Shown here piece after piece: positions 46,326-58,533 of a DNA stretch of 64,000 nucleotides; the stretch's first letter is position 1, and each line of letters opens with the position of its first letter. A model generated the notes under the pieces. That model worked only from the letters and a program-made list of their open reading frames with translations. It was not told the DNA's origin and did not search any database. Source of the DNA: Pelodera strongyloides (taxonomy: Eukaryota; Nematoda; Chromadorea; Rhabditida; Rhabditidae); assembly GCA_036852015.1 (NCBI GenBank), contig JAANDG010000536.1:1-64000 (forward strand). The letters are read 5' to 3'. The position numbers and the translations under genes are program-made.

Positions 46326-46809
46326 TGTTGTGTCATTTTTATGTAAAGGAGCTAAGGCTATGTATATGGGACGTTCCCGTTTTTGTAAATGTTCAATTTA
46401 TGTGTAGCTACCGTTTCTTATCCATCCCTCTAGACTGGCCGTTCACCGTCTAAGTTTTGCTCCATTCAATGTTTGACCGAGTAGTTATGCGGCAAACTGT
46501 CATACCATGTGGCGGCTCGTGGTGATCTAGCACGTCATAGTTTTCTAGTTAGCTAACTTTAAGGAAGATTAATTGAAGTTATGTTATAGATTTATAATTT
46601 TTTTATGTCGCTTTTTGCTTCGCCCTTATCTTCTCAGTTGTACTCTTAATTTCGTAAGGTACTTCATTGAAGAGCGTATACCGTACGCCCCAGTTGGTGG
46701 CATAGTGTGTGTTACTTTTTAGCTGTATTATATTTATAGCTGTTGGGAGTTGGGATGTATTGCTTAATATTATTGGTTCGTGCTGGGTAGATAAACCGCC
46801 ATGTTTCAG

Positions 46810-46906
46810 AAACTATAGAAGGGGCAGCTCGCTTGCGGGCGATTACTCTTGCTCTTTTATTTGGTCCTGAAATCAACGATTCGAAGTCGCGTGGCATCGG
46901 GATTTG
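46810..46906 (+). other. Exon-like module after catgtttcag, open
   Basis: Open in phase 1 to 2 (ETIEGAARLRAITLALLFG), donor gtaggt. The same acceptor string catgtttcag precedes modules at 27990, 36012, 39001, 39431 and 45458. Confidence 0.45.
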
Positions 46907-47745
46907 GTAGGTGTATTTGATATCCTTTTATTTCGGTTTTTCGTTTGTTTGTTATGTGCTATTCACTAACGTTACTATTCACTTATTCACTAACGTTCAT
47001 TTATTGTTTACCTTAACACCGCTATTGAGCGTTGTGGTGCCCAATACTGCCCCACATTTTGAGATTGCACATAGGGCGAAATTCATATTCTATGCAGTGT
47101 GTTAATGAATCTATTGCAATACTGGTCTTCAGTTTGTTTATGTTGTACTATATTGTGGGGTTTATTGTGTAAGTAGCAAGTGCCATATTTACGTAAGGAA
47201 CTTGAAGGTTGTCATATTTCAGGTGCAATAGACTACAAGGAACTGTAGTGTCATGCCGGTACGCTTTAATTTCAATGTGTTATTTGCTTGCATTCTTTAC
47301 TTCTTTTTCATTCGTGTTATGCGCATCACTGTATATGGTGAAACTGACAATATAATGTTATGGGTTGACTGTTGTGTTGTGCCATTTCATGTATTGAACA
47401 AATGTAGATCTATCACCTTGATACCATGGAATATTTCAGATTTTGGATGTCATACGAAGGAGACGTCATATGATTGGATCTATGCTTTGAACGGAACCAG
47501 TGTACAATTGAATCACCAATTTTCGTGGACGCGCATACAGGTTTGTATGTTACGTATATGTGGCAACTTATAGTTAGCCCCAGGTATACCTGCGAAGTGT
47601 GTTAACTACCCAGTATGTGTGTCGGTTTGTAGAATCATATTAGCGTATCCTTGTGTTGATGTGTTTGTTCTTCGAAAAATGAAAGGGATTGAAAGTTGGT
47701 GTTTAGGATGTGTAGTAATCGAGTTTGAAAACCGCCGTGTTTCAG

Positions 47746-47865
47746 AACCGGGACAAGAATAAACAAACTTGGACAACATGTTGGATTTTACCTAGGCAGA
47801 GTTTTCTACTCCATCAAATTCAGCAATTTCGTCTCATTTCGGACCGTGCCCCTGCTATCGTAAAT
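47746..47865 (+). other. Exon-like module, 120 bases, open
   Basis: After gccgtgtttcag; open in phase 0 throughout (TWTTCWILPRQSFLLHQIQQ, then FRLISDRAPAIVN), donor gtatgt. It pairs with the equal-length module at 49221-49340. Confidence 0.5.
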
Positions 47866-48457
47866 GTATGTTGTTTGCTTGTTTCCCGCATATTCTTATG
47901 AGTTATTATAATTCTTCTTTATGTCTTGAAGGAACACACAAACAGTCAGTTGGATTACGCATTTTGAGAACGCATAGTTTGTTTCTATTGTGAAAATTTG
48001 GAAAGAAAGACTAGTATTCGGATTATTTTGGTAAAAGTATTTTGACACACGCCGCCATGTAGTAAATCGCTTTCTCGTTGTTTGTTTATGTATTTACGTA
48101 ATGTTCTAGAGTTGAGAGTTGAGACTGCAAACAAACACCATTATAAATTTAGTTTATAGGCAAAACGCTATCTTCACTGATCATCATATTAACTATTTTG
48201 TTGGATTTCGTGATATGATGCAAAGTGTATTCAGTTTGTAGTTTATATCACATTTAGTCATGTAGTATACGCGTGGGTTTTGTAGGGATCGATTTCGCAA
48301 AACATAACTCCAACATCGAAACATACGTGTTCGTCATTGTTGATATACTTCGAAGATGAATGGTGATGGGAAGTTGTGAATTTGACCTGTGTTGTCAAGT
48401 AAGGGTGACCGTAATTCGTATTGTCTTATATTTATCTGAAATGTTATCTTATTTAGG

Positions 48458-48560
48458 CCGTATGTCGTTCGCGTGTGATGGCGAGTTGGCTGTTCTCGCA
48501 GCTGTGTAGTTTCGTGGATCCTCGCTGAGTTACAACACGAATATATCTTTTCGTCTGGAA
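48458..48560 (+). other. Exon-like module, tttag|G...aag|gtt type, copy 1
   Basis: Begins after cttatttag with gccgtatgtcgttcgc; ends tctggaaag|gttcgtg. Similar openings (gtcgttcg, gtgatg) occur at 50457 and 52310. Open for 23 codons in phase 0, then TGA. Stops in all frames before the donor. Confidence 0.4.
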
Positions 48561-49220
48561 AGGTTCGTGTTTTTGTTATCGTGAGTCAGTGAGTCTAAAT
48601 TCAAATAACTGAAGGGCGATCTTTGGACGGTGTGAAACTAAACTGTACGTTTCAAATGCTTGTTCCATTTCCATAGTTCCATTACCAAACCATCTTACAA
48701 CTAGTTATTGTTGATGTTAACTGACGTAGTGACGTTCTTGCTTAATTAACTAGGATATTCATCTTAATAGCTAACTTATGCCTTGTTAGAGTTGAAGGGT
48801 CTATGTGCCCCGTAGTGTAGTCAGCGTCGTAATGTTTGTTTCAGTTTCGTAATTTATGACACTACTTGGACACCATTTGAAGACTTTGTTCATTAGGTAA
48901 GTGTTACGTGAATTGTTGAGTTATGATCGAAGACACTGCAGAATAAGATGATTTTGTCATTTTGAGCGGAAATTTTTCCATATCTCAAAATGTAATTGTT
49001 TGGTAGATTGCGCGTATTTTCACTGCCTTGTCATTTATCTAGAGTTTAGTGAAGCCTGTCTACTTTATCATGGTTGATTATCACTGTGGAACGTTTAATT
49101 ATAAAATAGCGTAGTAAGTGCTTATGACTTGGTGTAGAAGCGAAACAAGCACATTTGTGTGTGTCAGTTTTGGCTTTTGGTAATGTGGAAATGTAGCGTT
49201 TGAAGACCGCCGTGTTTCAG

Positions 49221-49340
49221 AAGTGAGACAATATGACAGAAGCTTGGTTCATGTGTTATTGCCAGTGTACCAGTGTTGAATTCTATACTCGGACAAATGC
49301 AGCACAATTTCATCTCCTTTCGAATGATGTTATCGTATAT
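49221..49340 (+). pseudogene. 120-base paralogue of 47746-47865 with TGA at codon 2
   Basis: Same acceptor (gccgtgtttcag), same length, same donor (gtatgttgtttgc). In the same frame it reads K-stop-D and then stays open (TEAWFMCYCQCTSVEFYTR, AAQFHLLSNDVIVY). Either a disabled copy, or one spliced at a later AG or started at the internal ATG. Confidence 0.5.
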
Positions 49341-49898
49341 GTATGTTGTTTGCATCACATTATTATCTTTTTATAGGTGATGATAATTGCTTCTTTATAT
49401 ATCGAAGGAACAAACAATCAGTTGGATGACCTACAACAAACACGATTATGCTCGGCATGCCGTGTGGTATTTATTTTGTGTAAACTGACAAGAAATATGA
49501 GATGTGCATACCGCACCAACCCGGTACATAGGGTTCCGTCCAAGTTAGATGTTTTGTGTAATACCGTAATTCTTTTTGTATAATTTCATTTGTTCGTTCT
49601 CAAGTTCTCGTGCAACAACAGTATGATGTTGGGTATACTTTTCCTGCATATATAGGGTTAGGTCCATCATGGTTAAAGCAAGTATAGACACTTTTTATTT
49701 GAGAACGTCCTTTATCATGCTCAATTTCTTTTCTTTTTTTTTGCTAAAAAAAAGGTATTTCAGCGCTTTTCATCTTCTACTGTATCCTGTGGCTACCGAG
49801 GGGTTGTTTGGAAACGACATAAGGCAAGCTGGCTAGTCGCTGGTGTGTCTTTTCCATAGAGTCGTCGCTTCGCCCGGCAACATCCGAGGTTTGTTCTT

Positions 49899-49960
49899 TT
49901 ACAACTTTCTCCAATAAAGGTTTTTCTAGTTTATTTTGTTGTCGCGCTGTTTTGCTCACT
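49899..49960 (+). promoter_or_regulatory. Poly(A)-site cassette, copy 5 (weak stem)
   Basis: The preceding block ends atccgag|gtttgttc at 49888. AATAAA at 49913-49918 is preceded by aactttct; the matching 3' arm is decayed. GT-rich ttattttgttgtcgcgctg follows. Confidence 0.45.
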
Positions 49961-52689
49961 GTTATTCCAATGAGTAAATGTTTATAAGACCATTAGAAAG
50001 AGTTCAACACCGGATTACTTCTATACGGTGTTTTGCTCTTTTTGAGTAACTTATAAACATTAAGACTTTAATACACTGTTGTGGTATCCGTTTTGAGGCT
50101 AATCCATGTGTTGAGCATCGTTTTTGTTTAAACAGTAACCCGTAGCAGATTGATATATGAAGGGTACCACGTACCACCGTCGAATTCCTCATGTTCAATA
50201 TTCTAATCGGAAGTGGTTCAGACGTTAGCCGTCCACATTATGTAATTCTAATTCTGCACTCTGCAGGTGGTTCGCCAGTGAACTCACCGGTGGGCTAAGG
50301 TTGTGGACCAGCCACCCCACTTTGTCATTGAAAGTTTAGTGTTCCACCTGTCGTGTCAACCACGGATGGCATTAATCACGGTAATGGGTTACCAACCCAA
50401 CCCGTATTTGGCGCCAGTACCTTGTTTACCATTTAGGGAGATTGCGTCGTTCGTTTGTGATGAGAAGTGAAAAATGGTCTTCTTCTTCATTACGATCGAG
50501 TTGCTGAGTGGATAACATAGGCAGATTCGTATCTAAAAGAAATGTTCGTTTACTGAAGGTTTGTATTTTGGATGATTATTCTAATTTGTACCACGATTGA
50601 CTTCTTTAGATTGTTGGTTAATACATGGGAATTTGTGAATTTATGTCATTGATTGCACTTTTTATTGTAGTTCTCGCGTAGTTGATTTAATTGGGAGGGA
50701 TTGGTGACTATGACTCTAATATTGTTATGTAGAGGTTTTTTAACGAGTATGTTACATTGAGGTTAATTTGTAAGTCTGTCACTGTATGCGTATTGTGTAT
50801 TCCTGCGGTTAAACGTTTGTATCGTAATTGAGTTCAGGGTTTATGATTCATAATGTTATAGTAAGGCATCATCTACAATAGGTACGGTATCGTGCTGTTT
50901 TTACTTAATTTTCTTAGTTTAGGTACTGTGGATTGGTGTGTGACGCGGAGATGCATTGCTGAAGGATTCACTTGCGTTCTTCTACTTCACAATGGAGTTT
51001 GGATCATTCGGTTGACTTCCTATTGTGACGACATCGTTTTTTGCCAATAGAGCAATGACTGTTTCGGAGCGATATGCGAGGTTTGTTTTTCTATTTCTTT
51101 GACCCATGTTTTTTTACTCTGTTATTTCGTATTATGTGTTTGTTGTTCACTGAGTTGTGCAGTTCGTGCTAGTCGCAAAATGTGCCCATCAATATGATGA
51201 AAGATATTTAGTAACCATTGAATGACCGCAGTTTTAATTATTATTATTGAATACATATCCAAGATATTCCCGCATGTTTCTGCCTTCCTTCAACTAAGCG
51301 TGTTTCATTGAAGTTTCCTGACATTTTGTGGGTGAATGGGTCCGAAGGGGGTTGACTTTATTGGAGGACTGGTTCTGGTTTCGTCTTCAAGATTATAAAG
51401 TCAGGTTTTTTTTGTGAAATGGTGCACACCCTTTAGCACTTCGTCTCGTTTTTTAGGTTTGCAACTGACCGTTCCCGTTCGTGTTTCACAAGCGTTTTTG
51501 CGCACCTTGTGTGTGATTTGCATAGCTTTATCGTTTAGGATTTCACGAATAAAGCTGATCCACACCAGTGTACCATTTCCGCACCAGTGTATGTTAAATG
51601 TTTTTTTTCTCATTTAGATCTATACGTGCCGAATAACGACTTGCTTTCTTGCCCTCTCCAACTGTGCGGAGCTTGTGAGAATCCTTGACTCGAGTTCGAT
51701 GGTTCGATTTAACAGAATTCAGAATCGTGGGATGCTTTTAACCTGCGAGGTTTGTAGTCTATTCTGTATTTTCTTAGTCCATACTCGTTTCCATACGAAC
51801 CTGATTTTTACCGCGTGTGTATTTCCGTGGTTGAATCGCTTGTTGTAAACGTTTATGAACGGTTTACCTTTACCATAGACGTTTTATGCGTGTTGAAAGA
51901 AGTTTATGTGTAATTTACGTCACGTTCCCGGTCCTTCTACTACAATACTATGGCATACGTGTAAATTTGTGAATTAATGCGTACTGTATTACCTTTCAAT
52001 ACAACAAGTGATGTTTGGGAGTGACACGTGACACGTGACACGCTCCATTAAATTGGAAAGGTGGTAGATATCTGGAAAGGTGGTTGGTATTGTTAACTAG
52101 ACACCTGTTCAAGTCTCTTTTGCATTGGCAGCTGATTGTGATCGAAAATTGGTGACAAGTATTTGAGGTGTACGTTAGGTGAATGGGGAATGCGTCCAAA
52201 GAAGCAACACAACCCAAGGGGTGGTGATGTGATGTTTACCTTGCTGCACCGTGTATTGATGCCAAGAATCCTTAACGAATTAAAAGAAACACAACATGTT
52301 CGAATCTCATTTAGGATGTTGTCGTTCTTATGTAACGAGGAATGATGTGCTACCCCATCCCATAACGCAGCGCTGTTCCATTGATCGAGTGTGCCTATTC
52401 AACATGGGAAGGATTGTTATGTGACCAAGGTTTGTATTTTCCGTTATCACTTAATTCTAATTTCTGCCCGTCGTGACGATTTGTTTGACGTTTCGTTTTT
52501 TACTGCATGTATGTGTATTTCCGTGTATTCATTTGATTCCTAGCTTCGTTGATGTTTTGAAAATGAGCAACCCCTCAATAATTACAGTGCGTTACAGTGC
52601 GGCACATTGTTTATAATATGGACTTAGTATCCTATATCGTAATCGTAGTGAACAAAATGTAATTTGATTGTTATATTATATTGTTTTTT

Positions 52690-52703
52690 CCCCCCCCCCC
52701 CCC
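52690..52703 (+). repeat. 14-base C homopolymer
   Basis: Single C tract after a T run; length may be inexact in the assembly. Confidence 0.8.
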
Positions 52704-53438
52704 CAACGACCTGTTGTGTTCAAGCTCCTTTTGTATTGACAGCGGGTTGGGTTGGTAACCCATTACCGTGATTTTACGTGAACATTTCAAGTCCTGTAAT
52801 TTCTGCTGATAACAACTTATTTGGGGTTGAATGCTTAGTTCACTACATGTGTATTTCAGTGATTCAACCATTTGATTCCTAGTTTCGTTGATGTTTTGGC
52901 TGGAGATGAGAGGTTTTCATAATGTCTCAGTAAGGCACATTGTTTTAGGGGTTTAGTTTTTGTGCCATATATCGCAGTCGTAGTGTAGTAAACAAACTTG
53001 GAATTTGCTAGCTCTTCATGCATGATAGATTAGCTAGATGTTAGAGATTGTCCTCTGCCGCTCTGCCCCATGAGCTTTTGTTCAAGTCCATTTTGTAGTT
53101 CCAGCTGATGGTGGGCGGGGGTACTTTTTATTATATACTTCCATTTTTGAAAATCACAATATAAAGCAGGCCATGCTTCCCGCACCAACCAAGAATTGTT
53201 GTCCAAAATATTGTTAAGTATGTTTATGTATGTTGTGTTGTATGTTAAATTGCTCTAATTTAGGACTGTGCCGTTCGTACTTCTAACTTCTTCTCCATAT
53301 TGCACAGGCTATTCGAGTGACCGTGGATGGACCCAGCAAGCTTATTCAGTGTGGGCACGAATGTGTTTAGTGAACAAGGTTTGTATTTTGTATTATTATT
53401 TTGAGTCCTATATCTAATTTTCACCAGGAACTACTTCT

Positions 53439-53621
53439 TTAAAGCGAAATACCGGCCGGTTTTTGAAACGCATTGAGTACTCCCTGCTTTCCTATGCTTC
53501 ATATGCAAATGAGCTTAAATTTGAATAAAAAATAGACCCCAGTTGACCCCTTTTAGAATAACTTCCTAAGAATGCTGATATTTGAAGTGCGTTTCAAAAA
53601 CCGGCCGGTATTTCGCTTTAA
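53439..53621. mobile_element. MITE family A, copy 6 (best preserved)
   Basis: ttaaagcgaaataccggcc and accggccggtatttcgctttaa are perfect inverted ends with TTAA outermost. The interior is AT-rich and unrelated to known coding sequence. Confidence 0.9.
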
Positions 53622-53879
53622 AGTTAAATGTTACTGTATGCGTACATAACACGCGTTTTTGCTTCGTAGTTTCGTTGACGCATTGCGCGTCTTGGGTTCC
53701 TGCACCGCACCATTAGTTGTTGTCACCGCACCATGAGTAATGCTTGACATTGTAATGTATCCTAGGCTTAATGGTTTCTCATTCAGAAGAGCGTCGTTTG
53801 TTCTTCTTCTTCTTCTTAATGCACTGGATTCCGAGTGACCATGTATGCTTATTCACAATGGATCTTGTGTGATCAAGGT

Positions 53880-55340
53880 TTGTATTTGAATCATTTTTGA
53901 GTCTAAACTTTTTACCTTTTTAACTTTGAAGTTGAATGTTGTGTATTTCTGTAGTTATTTTTGACAATGTCATCGGGCCAGTATTTTGCTTCATTTTCAT
54001 AATTTAGGTGTTGTGATGTGTTCGCTATCGTCTCCCGTTCCGGATACTTCAATTCAAGCTACAAATAACCATTTAATTTTGTGTATTTGTATTGTTTAGA
54101 AAGCTGAGAGATAATTTTATGCGTTTGTTTGTAAATGTATTATAAACGGCGTAGTATCCAGTGGAGGAAAGTTGAAGATCAAAGTTCTAAGCTGACGGTA
54201 TACCGGTTTAATTGCTTGATCAAGTAATGTTGCGTAGTTATGTTTTGGGAAGTTTATGAGATGTGATTGTTGGTACGAACAGAAAAATAATGTAAGATCT
54301 TTTCAAGATTGTCGCTTCAGGTTCAGAAGTTTACGGATTTTTATCTTCAATAAAGATTTTTTTATTGAGTGAGCTTATGTGATTCAAGGTAGAGAAATTG
54401 CCGAAAGTTTATAATTTATCGCAGTGGCCTACAGAGACTATAAACGAGTTTCAGGAGGAGAGTGAAGCTCCTTGTAAGTTGGGTTATTGATTTGTGCTGA
54501 TTTTGTTAAAGCGTATTGATCGCACTGTGCGGTAGAGTTGATTCGTATTTTCTCATTGAATTTCGTCCGCATTGTGATTTTCTGTGAACGTCAGTCAGTG
54601 TAAGTAGTAACTTGGCACGCTAGTCAGAAAGTACGTTGCCGCCCAGAATCATTAGGTACGTATTTATTGACGGCTACCGGGCTAGTATTGTCGCATTGTC
54701 TTCAATTACACATGTTTTCCAAAGTTGATGATTGTTATTTGTGAAGGTGCATGTTCGATCTCCAAGTTATATGGAGCAGGAGATCTAAGCCCGTGAATGA
54801 TTGCATGTGAATAAAGTATTTATCAAAACAAATTTACAATAAGTTACTAGACAGTATGCGAGCGAGGTGTGTCACGAATGGTGCTGCTGATGAGTCGAAG
54901 TAAACGGAATTGTTGCGAAGTTTCCTAAACGCCTCATGTTGACAGTAATAACAAATGAAATCACGGTTGTAGTATATTATCAATTCTTAGTATAGTATTC
55001 TTATTCTTGTTGAAATGAGGCGGAATTTTGCTTGCGGGGTACTTTGTAAATTGTTGGTTTAGGGACCTCAAACATGGAAGAGCATTGAGAATTGCAGCTG
55101 TTGAACAATGGGGAATGCCTATCCGATTTAAAATGTATATGATTTAAGTCGTAAACGAATAGAAATGTTTGACTCTAAGCAAAAACATTGGTGGACACAA
55201 GCTTCGTTTGGTGGAAATCCGGCAAATTTTACCATATAAATGCCAACATGTGCACAAATTCACTCATTTATACGTTATTTCGTGATAAACAGTTGTATAT
55301 TTCATTGTTTAGTACAAAACAATAAACAATATTTCAAATT
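53880..55340. other. Stretch with no supported gene
   Basis: One short splice-like block (54453-54475, after gagtttcag, before gtaagttggg) has no partner. AATAAAG occurs at 54349 and 54809. The end (55240-55340) is AT-rich and could be promoter-like before the GC-richer 55375-55500 block; nothing firmer can be said. Confidence 0.3.
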
Positions 55341-55499
55341 ATGTTGAATATTCGGTACTTTTGGAAATTCTTTTGTCGCGGGACGATACAGACCGAGCGC
55401 CCCTGTGTAAAAGATGCAATATCGATCGGGCCACCCAGGTGCAGACAGACCCCCGTGAAGCGACGCTTTGGCGGAAAAAGCAGACAGCTTACGTCACTG

Positions 55500-56282
55500 A
55501 CTGATGGATTTTGTTGTTTTGCTTCGTATTTTGCTTTGTTTTACGTTGTAGATGCTTTATTTAGCGAATTATGATTGTATGAAGCTTATTGTCCCGAAAA
55601 CTAGGATTATTTGCGTTATTTTGACCCGAAAATTGCTCGTAAACGAAAATTTTGCGGCTCAAAGAGCTTTTTTGCCTTCACTCTCCTTGTATGCTGCTTT
55701 TTTGGACTCCAGAACCTATCCACGAAGTTTTGACGCTTCTGGCGAGTAAATTGAGCCGTTGAGTTGTCATTTTTGACCCAAAAACAGCTTTTGGTGGATT
55801 TTTTTTGCTCTGGAAACCCTTCTTTGTCGTTTATTACTTCTGTTTTGCTTCCTTTAAGCCCTTAACATGTTTGACGCTTCTATAATTCGTTTTTTTGTGA
55901 CCAAAATCTGCGTTTAAAGCATGCTTAGACTTGGCTCTGGATTCTGCCTTTGTTCCCCGTTTTGTGCCACTTAACTTCCTAGCTTCCAGCCAAACAAATT
56001 TGACGCTTTAGATTCGTTTGACTCATAGTCTGAAGCATTGTTTGCCTAAAAACTGCGTTAGAGTGAGTATATGCCCCTCAAACGCTTTATAACGAACTGA
56101 TTCTGCTGGATAGGTTTCCCTCATTTGTCCCTTCGCGACGAGCTCTATGCCGGTTTTAGATGCGTTGCTGAATTTAGCCTTATGTTTTGCTTCTATTTTC
56201 TATTTTTGGCGTTGGAATGATTGGCTAATGGCTATCTATTTTACCAGTTTGTCGTGCTTTCTCATTTCTTATTTTCTTTCAG
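55500..56282 (+). repeat. T-rich region with recurring TTTGACC(C)AAAA-type words
   Basis: tttgaccc(a/g)aaaa, tgaccaaaatctgcg and the word tttgacgctt(c/t) recur several times at irregular 100-200 base spacing (55620, 55727, 55778, 55871, 55898, 56002). Pyrimidine-rich on the plus strand, so possibly an intron or old tandem repeat. Confidence 0.45.
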
Positions 56283-56859
56283 GGTAAGACCACTGGCGTG
56301 GCATTTGACTCGTGGATTGCTGGATTGCCGCTCCGTCCAAGGACCCCAATGAAGACCCATTTTCGACGAATTGGGTCAGTATTTCGCCGCGCTAAGCTAA
56401 ATCAACCTTGTCATTTCTTGATGGAATCGGATGAATTTCACCCTCCTTTGTTTCCCTGCCACCTTGACTAAAACTCGAAGTCTTTGCTTGATCGGACACA
56501 TTGTTTGTTCTGCAACCTCTCTCCTTTGAATTGAATAATGTTTCTTGTGAACGCGCCTATTTTCACCTTCCTTTCCATTGGGGCTCTACACCGTGTCTTG
56601 CACACATCCATTAGCTATTTGTGTAATTATTGAACCTGAAGGCTTTTTTATTTCGCTGAAGTCTTAATTTGCGTTGAATGTCGCTTGAACATTCCGTGTA
56701 TGGTCTCAGTTTCCGTTTCCGGTTCCCTGGCTCCGCCATTATTGTCAAATAAAGGTGTTGTTTCTAATTCTAATTCTAATTCTTTCAGGGTTTCCTGTGA
56801 CTGGAGGCTGGAGGCTCGCGTGTTTCTCGCATCGTCGAGCATTTGAAGTAAACGAAAAG
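56283..56859 (+). other. Two candidate exons upstream of the R/S-rich gene
   Basis: 56283-56374 (after ttctttcag; GKTTGVAFDSWIAGLPLRPR) ends in phase 2. The next, 56789-56859, entered in phase 2 reaches TGA, while its phase-1 frame (FPVTGGWRLACFSHRRAFEV) is open to donor gtgtgt. The two open frames do not join. Confidence 0.3.
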
Positions 56860-57621
56860 GTGTGTATTTTGTGAAGAATTCAACTTTTTATCGCTGATTT
56901 TTTGGATTTTGGATGCTTTGCTTCCTATCGATACGTGGCTTCTTGCCATGCAGAACCTCTGCACATGGATTATTCATATTCTATTCGCTGTACTATTCAC
57001 TGCTTAAATTATCGCTTTTTGTTTACAATGTTTATTAGCATCATCCGAGAAACTTTTCCCATCTCTTTCTCTTTTATAGTTTTTTGTTGAAATCTCTCGT
57101 GCATGTGCATACAGTACACTGGTAGTTTGCTAATTGTTGAATCTTGGGCATGGGTGGATTATTTACTGTTATCCAACGACCAATGATCATTACTGAATTA
57201 AACTTTGTCCTACTCATTGCACGTGAAAATTTATTTTTATTTGGTATTGGTGAACCGTGAACCTTGGACCTGGCTGATTATGTTACTTATATCACGCTTG
57301 CCTTGGACAATGGCTGATTTGATTCTTTCACATTTTACTGATATCAATCTGCTTGCAGACTTCGGACTTTGTTCCATTATTATTTGATCTAATTGTGCTT
57401 ATTTTTAGAGTGCACGAAGTCCGATCCGCCGAGCAAATCGGAATCGCAGCGGAGTCTTGAACTTTGATGATGTTCGAGTGTGCGATTCTTGGTGACCAGC
57501 GTCCAAAGCTGTACCATTTGAGGTGGGAAAAGTTTTCGATCGTGATTGATTGAGACTTGAAATCCTTTTATATTCATATGCCATGTGTGATTTCCTTGCG
57601 TTTCCCGTTGCTAGCATCATT

Positions 57622-57917
57622 CAGTGCCCGTATTCACTGCTGTGCACCGGAAGAATCTTTGTTTCCTACTGTGTGTCTTTTTCGCTCCTGCGGACTTATG
57701 TGGCTTATTGTTAGGCCTTCGCCGCAGCACCTTGATATGATATCCATCCATGTGTCTACCGGTTACGTTTCAGTTTCAGTATTCATTGCTGACTGTGCAC
57801 CGGAAGTTCTCTCAATTGGGGAATCTTTGTTTCCTATTCCTACTGTATTAAGAGGCATATTGTTAGGCCGTCGCCGCAGCACCTTGATGTGATATCCATC
57901 CATGTGTCTACCGTATA
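57622..57917 (+). repeat. Two-copy tandem duplication of about 150 bases
   Basis: cagt-ttcat/cagtgcccgtattcactgct ... gccgcagcaccttgat, then tgatatccatccatgtgtct, occurs twice (57622-57768 and 57778-57917). Confidence 0.85.
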
Positions 57918-58264
57918 CGTTTGTAGTATCATTGTCTTTGCTTTCGCCTTTATTCTATTCTTTTCTCTCGTGATCTCTCGCGGACCGATTATCCGTGAGT
58001 GGTGATATCAATAGGTTCCTGCTACCGTATGCGAAGTACTATTCAGAATCTGTCCTTCATACATCCTCATTGTAAGAGTTGTTTCTCATAATCTTTTCCT
58101 TTGACTACTTGGACTTGAACTATGATGAATTTCGATCGTAGATAGAGTGGGATTTACACTTGCACAGTGTGTTACTGTAAACAAGACCACTGTTCCAGCC
58201 AGATATGCGGGCAGAGGGTGAGGGTGCTCCGGGTATTCTGTTGTCTAATTGTCCGTATTTTCAG

Positions 58265-58482
58265 GGTTCCCGCCTTGGCTTCCCCCGGTCAGCGAAGGTC
58301 CGTCCGTCTCGTCCTCCTCGCTCTTCCGCCCATTTTCAACAAGCGGATTTGAGGTGGGAAAAACTTTGGGTGGTTTTCAGGATTCAGTTGATTCGGCGCG
58401 AGGTCGAGAAGGGTTGTGTTCATTTTAGCGCTCTGACCTCTGACTGTTCACCATTGAGCATTGAGTGGCCGTATTCTCGTGT

Positions 58483-58533
<51 letters not shown>

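Larger units (their letters stand above)
50457..53877 (+). other. Run of six further aag|gttt exon-like modules
   Basis: Blocks ending at 50558, 51080, 51749, 52429, 53378 and 53877, most opening after atttag|G and all closing (a/c)(a/g)ag|gtttgt. The last three share gagtg-cc, attca-atgg, ttgtgtga-caag words. All frames I checked contain stops. No AATAAA hairpin follows them; the 51080 module keeps the GT-rich gtttgttgttcactgag. Likely non-coding or decayed. Confidence 0.45.

Noticed and set aside
48458..53877. A single long coding gene through the aag|gttt modules
   Set aside because: Stops occur in all frames of most modules; no phase-consistent chain found.
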